Shown here piece by piece: positions 56,385 through 64,000 of a stretch of 64,000 nt of DNA; positions within the stretch are counted from its first letter, which is position 1, and every line of letters begins with the position of its first letter. Below the pieces are notes generated by a model that was not told where the DNA came from, made no database searches, and was given only the letters and a program-made list of their open reading frames with translations. The translations under genes and the position numbers were made by a program. Origin of the DNA: Paguma larvata (taxonomy: Eukaryota; Chordata; Mammalia; Carnivora; Viverridae); contig CM057823.1 in the NCBI GenBank assembly GCA_030068075.1, forward strand, positions 14,170,485-14,234,484, in the 5' to 3' direction.

Positions 56385-57445
56385 TTTTTTCCCCAGCTTT
56401 ATTGAGCTCTAATAGACAAATAACCATAAGGTATACAACATGACCTGGTAGACAGACACAGTGTGAAATGATCACCACGATAAGGTTGGTTAACATATTC
56501 ATCTTCACTTTTCATATAGTTAATTTTTCTTCATGTGGAGAACATTTAAGATCTACTCTCGTAGGGGCACCTGAGTGGCTCAGTTGGTTAGGCGTACAAC
56601 TCTTGATTTCGGCTCAAGTCACGGTCTCATGGTTCTTGAGTTCGAGCCCCGAGTCGAGCTCTGTGCTGACCCTGCAGAGCCTGCTTGGGATTCTCTGTCT
56701 CCCTCTCTCCCTGCTCCTCCCCTGCTCGTTCTCTATCTCACTCGCTCTCTCAAAATAAATAGATAAACATTAAAAGACAAGATCTACTCTTTTAGCAACT
56801 TTGAAGTATATGGTATGGTATTGTTAATTATCCTCACCATGCTATATGTTAGACCCCCAGAACATAGTCCTCTTATAATTAAAAGTTTTTATCCTTGGAC
56901 CAACAAAGCCATTTCCTTGACTCATCAACCTCTAGCAACCACCATTCACCATTCTACTCCCTATTTCTAAGAATGTGGCTTTTTTTTTTTTTTTTAGATT
57001 CTACATGTAAATGAGACTATGTGGTATTTGTCTTTCTCTGACTTATTTGACAGAATGCTCTCAAGTTTCATCCATGTTGTCCCAAATGGCAGAATATTTT
57101 TCTTTTTTTAATGGCTGAGTAATATTCAGTAAATATTTAAAACTCAATAATATTCAATTATATATATATGCAATTGTATATATTCAGTTCAATGTTCAAT
57201 TATGTATATATATGTATTTCTTTACCCATTCATCTGTCAAAAGACACACAGGTTATTTCCATGTCTTGGCTATGATAAATAATGCTGCCATGCACAGAGA
57301 GTATAGATACCTTTTCAAGATAGCGATTTTGTTTCCTTTGGATAGATACCCCAAAGTGGGATTACTGGGCCATATAGTAATTCTATTTTTAAATTTTTGA
57401 GGAACTTCCATACTATTTTCCCTAATAGCTGTACCACTTTGCATA
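56385..57445 (-). mobile_element. Older LINE-1 (L1MA/L1MB-like) 3' portion, split by a SINE
   Basis: Antisense L1: 'cagctttattgagctctaat' (3' UTR), 'gaaatgatcaccacgataag', 'tctttctctgacttatttga' and 'ggatagataccccaaagtgg' in the expected order. An AT-rich expansion lies at 57125-57215. The SINE at 56565-56778 interrupts the 3' UTR. Confidence 0.88.
56565..56778 (+). mobile_element. CAN/SINEC SINE, older subfamily
   Basis: Contains 'acaactcttgatttcggctc' and 'gcagagcctgcttgggattc', marks of the older carnivore subfamily. Target-site duplication: 'aagatctactctcgtag' (56548-56564) and 'aagatctactcttttag' (56779-56795). Confidence 0.95.
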
Positions 57446-58234
57446 GAAAGCGCCTCTTGATTCCCAGCTAAATTAGATGAAGATGTAAACGCTGTCCACT
57501 CTTCTCCTCTCCATATCCTACTCATTTTCTGATGTCTGGAACTTGTTTTTACACTATCAAAGTTGATCAGGGTATATTTTTTTCTAACCATATTTAAGTC
57601 TTCTGTGTTCTAGTAGGCTGATTCTCAAGGTTAGTAACCAATAACTTTATGTTAATATAAACTGAAGTTACGATTACATTCTTTCCCTAAATATTGAGGC
57701 AGGCATTGGGCTGATAATATACTATGGGCCCAATATCATGAAGTATGCGCTGTGCCTTAAAGTTAAACAGATTTCCTTCATTAAATCCAACGGTGTCCCA
57801 ATACCATGCCACCATCGGCATTGGTGGGGCTGGTTGATGGGAAGGCTTCACTTTGGTGTGAGCAGGAAAAGGATTCTGGCTAGGAAGCTCTCAAACGCCA
57901 AAAGCAGGGGGTAGTTACATAGGGATTTAGAAGCCCTCATTTTCAGAAAGAACATTTGACCTCTGGAGAGAAGGGAACTCTGATATTTGCCTGGAGTTTG
58001 ACCATCCGGGTTCCAAACTGGAATGGGGGAGTAGAATGTGGGGTGCCACCAACTGGCCAATTCATCTGCAGATAATTTCAGTGAGCTTGCAACCCACTCC
58101 CCACCCTCACCACCATTCTGGAATATGTCTTCTTTGATCTGGTTATCCATCAATGCGCTTTTATTCTCTTCACCTCTACTGAAAATGTGTTGGGATCCCT
58201 CCTACAACTACCTTGACCGTTTTGAGTTTATTCC
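57446..58234. other. Unassigned interval
   Basis: No repeat recognised. A 101-codon minus-strand frame (57848-58153) lacks a domain. Confidence 0.4.
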
Positions 58235-58440
58235 TTCATTTTAATTTTACTGAGGTGTCTGAAAAGAGGCATGAGACACAATCATGTGTATTTTATTTTG
58301 TATCTGATTATAATACAGTTCAGCTTTATTATAAAGAGAATTTTCAAATGATCAAGGAAAATATAAAAAGGAAGGGAAAATCCATAAAGTCTTGCAGCAT
58401 GGAGATAACCACTGATGAAAATCCTTCCTAAATCCTCCAG
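58235..58440 (-). mobile_element. Old LINE-1 fragment
   Basis: The antisense L1M-like block 'gcatggagataaccactgat' and its AT-rich lead-in are similar in type to the longer copy at 62.4 kb. Confidence 0.45.
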
Positions 58441-60169
58441 CTTTTCTGTCTGTGTGTGGAATTTCCAGAGGGAGTTTGCTTGTACTTTTACCTCTGAGTC
58501 TTCACTCCTTAGGTACCATTAAGCTAGAAGTAGGAACAAATAGAGAGGAACGCTCCTCACTTTCCATATTATGTCACCATCCAGGTCTTTACTGAAAGAA
58601 GGAGTCTGGATATATGATTTTTTCCCCAGGATTGTCCCCTTCTTCTCTACTTTAATTGCTTCCAGCTTTTGAAGCCCTTGTGATAGAGACATTGTATCCC
58701 CCGAGCATTCTGTGTCCTTTATTAGAGGAGGCTTTCTAGAACAGGTTCTTCGGGGTTCTTCTTTCCCTGGGTCAGAGCGTGGGCATATGAAAGACAAAAT
58801 TGCTTGGTTTCTGAAACTTCATCGTTAGATCAGGCTGCTGAGTATTCTTCAGAGTTAAAAAAAGATAAACGCCCATCGAATCTCCTTTTACTGGTGAGTG
58901 GGCCTTCTCTCTGAATAGGCGCTGAGGTGTGTGTGTGGGGGGGGTGCTTTGGGACAGATTTGGTCAAGATTAGAGGTCCTGAGAGTTAAATGCTCAGGGA
59001 ATAGCTATGCTTACTATCCTCCTTCTCTTTAGGAGTGAAGTTGTGTCTTTTCTTCCTGTTTCTTGGGAGTTGTGTTTGTTTGCTTGTTTGTTTTGGACAT
59101 GAGTTGGAAAAGAGACAACTTTGGCTCTTCTCCAGTTGATTGCTGCACCAGCTAGAATTAGCAGGGGGTTACTTTGTCTTCTGCTGTGTGGGGTGACCCA
59201 CAAGGTCACCACCAAGAGAACTCTCCACGGGCGTGGGCCTGCCAAACCCAGTTACGGTATTCTTACATGAGGGGTCCACGCAGGAACCCATATGAAGACA
59301 TCAGATGGTTCATGCTTCTCTGGGCCATCAGTCAACTTGGCGGACTCTGGGCTCCGCTTCTGACTTGGCCCAAGCTCCTGGCAGAGAAGGGGCTGTGGAG
59401 TGGGAGGGCCTCAGTCTCTCAGCCACAGACTGGCTTAAAGGAACAAAGCCATCATATCCTCTCTCTGAGAAGGACTCTGGAACTTTCCTTGAGTTCATTC
59501 TTTTCTCTTCCATCTTCCTGTGGGACACTTTAGACAAGCTCACCTCAGGACACTGAGGCTCTGTGCCCAGGCAGGGAGCATACAGAGAGGACTGGGCTCT
59601 GCCCGAGGACAGCAGCTTGGAAAATGGCCTCACACTCTTACCAACACTTGATGACTGTCCCAGGAATCAGGAGACAGAAGTTTTTCACCTTGGATACACA
59701 GATCATTGGAATATTCTTTGAGACTTTGAATCTCATGTTTTCTGAGTCATGGTCCTTGCGGAGATGGACCTATGGTTATTTTGGAAGTGAGTTCCTCTAT
59801 GACAAATCGTCTGTTCTAAATTTGTTTGTTGTTCTCATGGCCAAAAAATTTGTAGCTATAGCAAGGCAATGAACCCTTTCCAACATTGTTTTTGTGTTTG
59901 TTTGTTCGTTTTGTTTTTCTGTTTTGGAATGCATCAGGTGACTGAACTGAGAGATCAAATATGGACATAGAAACATGAAAATAAAAGTGATCTTGCCAAG
60001 CTTCTCGCACCCAGGGAAGAATTGGTTATAGAACAAGGGAGCCTCGAGAACAACTACTTATTCTTCCAGACCCAACCCCCTTCCCTTCTGGAGGGTAGGT
60101 TTCTTGGACCCTGAGAGACAGAAATGAACTTGCTGTGCTTCGTGTTGCAGAATAAATTTCTTACTGCAC
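58441..60169. other. Unassigned interval
   Basis: Only GTTT-rich low-complexity words (59069-59093 and 59885-59925) stand out. The 119-codon plus-strand frame at 59174-59533 overlaps an 83-codon frame and a 101-codon minus-strand frame. None shows a domain. Confidence 0.4.
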
Positions 60170-60320
60170 CATTCTGTAATTATTTGTTTATGTCTTTCTT
60201 CCTTGTTAGAATTTGAGCCCCTCTAGAGTAAGGATTCTTAACTATTTTTGTATTTCTATCACTGAATATAGCACTTCGTTCATAAGCTTTTAAAAAGTAT
60301 GTTAAATGAACAAATGAACA
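60170..60320 (+). mobile_element. LINE-2 3' end
   Basis: Sense L2: 'ttgttagaatttgagcccct' and terminal 'gttaaatgaacaaatgaac'. Confidence 0.62.
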
Positions 60321-60394
60321 ATAGCACGGGGGACATACCCTTTCCTTCCCAGCTCAAAAGTCCAAAAGGGTATTGTCCCTTGAAGCATGTCAGT

Positions 60395-60740
60395 AATGAC
60401 AAATATGACAGCTACAATTTATGGAGCATTACTGTTTGCCAGAGACTATGCTAAGCACTTTATGTATAGTATCTCATTTAATCAAGATCCCTCCCCTGAA
60501 TATGCATATATTGTTATATGATCTCAGAGTATGTTGTACTTCCTCATTGTGCTACCCATCACACTTACGAATACTTGTTTACTTTCTGTCTTTCCTTCTG
60601 TCAAAAACTCCTGAGGGCAGAAGTGTTATCTTTACTTATATGACGCCTAATCATCTAGCATGTAGATAAATGCTAAATTAATATTTAAATTTTAATTGAT
60701 TCTTACAAATCCCTGTTGAGTGTTATTACAAGTACTTTTT
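60395..60740 (-). mobile_element. MIR SINE interrupted by a LINE-2 fragment
   Basis: Left arm 60395-60489 ('taagcactttatgtatagta') and right arm about 60690-60740 ('gattcttacaaatccctgtt') read as one antisense MIR. The L2 piece at 60525-60685 sits between them. Confidence 0.55.
60525..60685 (+). mobile_element. LINE-2 3' end
   Basis: Sense L2: 'aaaaactcctgagggcagaa' and 'catgtagataaatgctaaat'. It is apparently inserted within MIR sequence. Confidence 0.6.
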
Positions 60741-61774
60741 AGTATAATTCTCGCAATCCTGAGTGTCTCTGTTCCTTTCTATTCCTCAGACAGAACCTAA
60801 AAGAAACTGGCAAATTTTCCTTGTGGTTGTTGAAACTATCGACGCCCTTTGTTATCACCTCTGGGCTACTCTGTACCTTGAAACTTGGAAGAGACTCCTC
60901 CCTCCTCTCTGACTGTTCATCCTTTGGGTCACCATCCACACATCTGTGGTGCTGTCTCCACCAAGGAGACATCGCTTCCAGGCATTGCCATTGTTGCTTT
61001 GGGATTCCCCAGTTCTAACAGAACTAGGATAAAGTAGGCGCCTGCAGAAACAAGACAAGGCGGGGTAGGATTCAATACAAAAAGTGCAAGAGTCTGATGT
61101 CGAGATCACCAGTCCCAGGTCTGAAAGCTTAGCTTAGAAAGCGCCCCCCTTCCCTTGAAGGAGTAAGGCGGGTCCTCAGTCAGAGGGCATTTCCCTTTGC
61201 CTTCAGCTGGCTCCCACCATCAGCCCATTTTCCCTTCTGCCGCATTCCACATTTCCATCCTAATAGGATTGTCTGCCTTTGTGGTTTGTTCTGCTGACTG
61301 TGGCTCCTTGCCATCATCATAGGTCCCAACTTCTCTTCACTGTTCTATTTCCAGAAGCAGCCATCTCCTTGTGGTCTATCCCCATGTCAGGACAGAGTCG
61401 AGCAATTTCCACAAAGCGGGCTAAGAACATTATACCAGGGCACCGAACCAAGTTTCTGAAAATGGCACATTTGTCGGACGCTGTTCTCCCTTTCACCTTC
61501 ACGAATTCCAGAAATGCGGATTACCCCCACAGATCCGGGACAGTCTGCCAACCTCTGGAGTTCTTGCCATTCTGGTTGGGGGCATCGGGAATCTAACCAT
61601 TTCAGAAGAAAATTGGCGGAGAGTGGCAGGAGCGTGATTTCAACTGGCACTGGACGTGTTTGGCATCCCGGGCTTGTTGTTGGGATCACGTAGGGGAACA
61701 GTGGCGACTCACAGTTTCCATTTTAATAATAAACTGCAGATGCCTATTTAAAGCACCCAGACATTTATTTCAGA
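60741..61774. other. Unassigned interval
   Basis: No repeat recognised. Plus-strand 105-codon (61279-61596) and minus-strand 100-codon (61387-61689) frames overlap without domains. Confidence 0.4.
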
Positions 61775-61914
61775 GCTAGGGAGGCAGCCTTGAACAGTGG
61801 AAACAAACAGGACTAGTTGCTTGGAGTCTTGGTCACTCACTGTATGACCTTGAGAGTCACTCAATCTCCTTGGACTCAGTTTCCTCATCTATAACATGTG
61901 GCGTTGGATGGGAT
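61775..61914 (+). mobile_element. MIR SINE
   Basis: Sense MIR: 'ctcactgtatgaccttgaga' and 'ctcagtttcctcatctataa'. Cut at its right end by a LINE-1 tail. Confidence 0.85.
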
Positions 61915-62065
61915 GGAGGTGTTAGCTGAGGCCGTGGTGGTTGGTAATCATTTCGCTATATGTAAATGTATCAGATCAACCTGTTGTACACTTTAAGCTT
62001 ACACAATGTTGTAGGTCACTGGCATCTCAAAAAAGCCAGGGAAGAAAGAAAGAAATGAGAGGGCT
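61915..62065 (+). mobile_element. LINE-1 3' UTR tail
   Basis: 'ggtaatcatttcgctatatg', 'cctgttgtacactttaagct' and 'tacacaatgttgtaggtca' are a classic L1M 3' end, followed by an A/GAAA-rich tail. Confidence 0.82.
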
Positions 62066-62439
62066 GACGAGTTCATCTCTGAGGTTCTTCTTGGAGCAAA
62101 AACTAGGTTCTTTGAAGGTCTTTTGTTTCTCCAGTGAGGATCATTTCAATCTTAAGGCAAGATACCTGCCCATCACCTGCCCCTCTCTCCCGTGCTGAGG
62201 TATTTATTGGGAAGCTTCTTCTTCAGACCCATGAACCTGGACTTGAACCAGACTCCAGGTCTTCCATTTTAGAAGACAGGTCTCCTTGGGTAAGCCGCAA
62301 CTCTGGAAACGGACTTCACAGTCAGTTAACAGGGTTGCTGAAACTACCTTGTCCTTTCTGAGTCAACATATACATCTTTACATCACGTAGAACAGCTTCA
62401 GATGGGAGATAAACAGGTGTCTCATGAGAGACCACCTTT
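62066..62439. other. Unassigned interval
   Basis: Nothing recognised. Confidence 0.4.
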
Positions 62440-63010
62440 GCTATTTCCACAAGACGTTCTATGCTTGTTTAGAAAGATTGTTTCTTAATTACAAAAGGAA
62501 CTCATTCTCATATAAAATTTGGAAAACTATGATCAGTTTAGGGAAAAGGATAGAATTGTTCTTAATCCCATCATTCTACCCCTCCCATAGAGAAGCTATT
62601 AGCATCTTGGTGTATTTTCCACTTCCTATGTAGTTTTTTACGTTGTTGAGATCATGCTCCTTGTATTATTTCAAACTTTCTTCCCACTTAAGACTGCTCT
62701 ATAGGCATTTCCTCATGTCATTGAAGCCATATGTAAATAATATTTTAATGGCTTCATAATATTCTGTTTTGGGCATTGCCCTGAGGTTGACCAGTTAAGT
62801 CATTCGCAACTTTATTATTTTTGTTTTTGTTTTTTTAAATTTTTATAAGTAACACTAAGCTGAACATCCATGTTCATATACCTCTGAAGCTTTCAGATTA
62901 TTTCCTTAAAATGCATTCCTAAAAATGAGTTATTAAATTAAAAAGTAAAAATAGTTTTAAGAGTCTCGATGCTCTTTTGGTCTTCACTTTTCCGGCACAT
63001 TTTAAGACTT
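62440..63010 (-). mobile_element. Old LINE-1 (L1M-type) fragment
   Basis: Antisense L1: 'agaagctattagcatcttgg', 'ggcatttcctcatgtcattg' and 'ttttaatggcttcataatat' in order. Diverged, no open frame of note. Confidence 0.65.
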
Positions 63011-63299
63011 AATATCGCTATTTTTTTTTCTCTTAAAGACTATCATACACATTTTCATCACGAGAAAATGTCTTTCTAACATTTTTCTGGAAGCAACACA
63101 GGCCTGCGCCTCCTCCCAGAAAACATCAGAACCCAGATCTTTGTCAGCAGCTGTCAATCAGCTTCGAGAATTCCTGTCTACCCCAGGTGTCTCCAAGGCC
63201 CCGGGATACTTAACTTTCAATGCCACTGTGAAATGGGGGATTATAAAGAAGGCTAGAGCAGGGCTCTTATAAAATGAGTGCAAAAAGTCCTAATCTGTA
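63011..63299. other. Unassigned interval
   Basis: Nothing recognised. Confidence 0.35.
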
Positions 63300-63430
63300 T
63301 TTGTCAGAGCCCTGATTCCATGCCCTGCACTTGAGCCACATTCAAAAGTCACAGGGCCAGCTCTTACTAGGACAAGCTGTGTGACTTTGGGTGCGCTCCC
63401 CAGCGTGGCTGTGGTCCAGGCTCCTCCTGG
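63300..63430 (+). mobile_element. MIR SINE fragment
   Basis: 'ggacaagctgtgtgactttg' is the sense MIR tRNA-to-core region. The rest is diverged. Confidence 0.5.
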
Positions 63431-63629
63431 GTAAGGAGAGAAGAGTAAGCTAAGCGATTTATAAGGTGTTCGTAGGCGAGCATCAGATGATTCCATGTTT
63501 CTTCGGACTGTGCGGAGTGTGAGGTAATGCCCTAAAGCTACCTTGAAACAAATTTGAGTTTGAGGTTTTCTTTGAAAAGATAATTATTTAACAATGGCCA
63601 CCTTCGGGTGTGTGGTGTTGCAGAATTGA

Positions 63630-63830
63630 GTATAGCTGAGGAGTTTGAATTGAAGCTTTGCTAATTATTAGCCACGTGTGTCTTTAGGTCAACGACTTAA
63701 ATACCTTGAGCATTAGTTTTTTCAGCTGCAACGGGGCTGATAACAGAGCCTATCCCCGTGACCGTTGGAGGATTGGGTAGATAATGTGTGTGACCGGTAC
63801 ACAGGAAGCACACAGGAAATACTGTGAGCA
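63630..63830 (+). mobile_element. MIR SINE
   Basis: Sense MIR: 'attagccacgtgtgtcttta', 'gcattagttttttcagctgc' and 'gttggaggattgggtagata'. Confidence 0.72.
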
Positions 63831-64000
63831 CCGCCAAGTTTGCTGGGTCAGAATGAGCACCCCCCCCTAAGTGCAGCAGGGAAAACAGGTTCAGAGAAAT
63901 TGCCCATTGACAAGAACCTCACGGCAGGTTAGTAACAACCCCGCCAGTCATCCGTGGCTCTTCCGGAAATAGCCAAGTGGAGACGAAGATACCTAATGGA
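63831..64000. other. Unassigned window end
   Basis: Possibly a further antisense MIR ('aacaggttcagagaaattgc'), too short to call. Confidence 0.3.

Noticed and set aside
1..64000. A novel defence, toxin or metabolic gene system
   Set aside because: The window is repeat-rich carnivore DNA without clustered coding genes; nothing in it resembles a multi-gene system.

Overview
This is mammalian nuclear DNA from a carnivore, most likely a cat-family (Felidae) genome. The main evidence is about eighteen copies of a tRNA-derived SINE. Each has a head reading 'ggcgcctgggtggctcagt', an A box, a B box near 'gagttcgagcccc', a CT-rich spacer and an A-rich tail. That is the feliform version of the carnivore CAN/SINEC family; the dog version begins differently. 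Carnivore-type LINE-1 3' ends are also present. Family names here come from recall of repeat consensus sequences, not from a database search.

I found no convincing protein-coding exon, tRNA, rRNA, CRISPR array or bacterial-type operon. The longest open frames are LINE-1 ORF2 remnants, SINE-derived frames, frames through simple repeats, or chance frames. The window is best read as intergenic or intronic DNA. The one place that looks like a gene start is a CpG island at about 49630-49975 on the plus strand. It is followed by a 29-codon frame (49954-50043) whose peptide resembles a signal peptide. I could not identify the gene.

Layout. 1-5.3 kb: a minus-strand SINE, a plus-strand SINE and an old antisense LINE-1. 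5.3-6.75 kb: two pogo/Tigger-type DNA transposons side by side, the second split by a LINE-1 insertion. 8-21 kb: MIR, SINEs, hAT and L1 fragments, a CpG-rich patch (13.1-13.5 kb), an MLT1-type LTR split by a SINE, and an old L1/HAL1 ORF1 remnant. 22-24 kb: an unusually long antisense LINE-2. 25.8-26.9 kb: a young LINE-1 in a MIR, with a perfect target duplication. 27.8-31 kb: MLT1-type LTRs, one carrying a LINE-1 and a SINE. 31-49 kb: mostly unassigned sequence with scattered MIR, L2, MER5-like, LTR, SINE and hAT elements. 49.6-50.8 kb: the CpG island, a long G run and an L2. 53.6-57.5 kb: a young LINE-1, a pyrimidine/purine tract and an older LINE-1 split by a SINE. 57.5-64 kb: MIR, L2 and old L1 pieces.

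Nothing forms a working gene system. The informative content is insertion chronology (nested elements with target-site duplications), the candidate promoter, and a few non-repetitive AT-rich stretches that may be conserved regulatory DNA.
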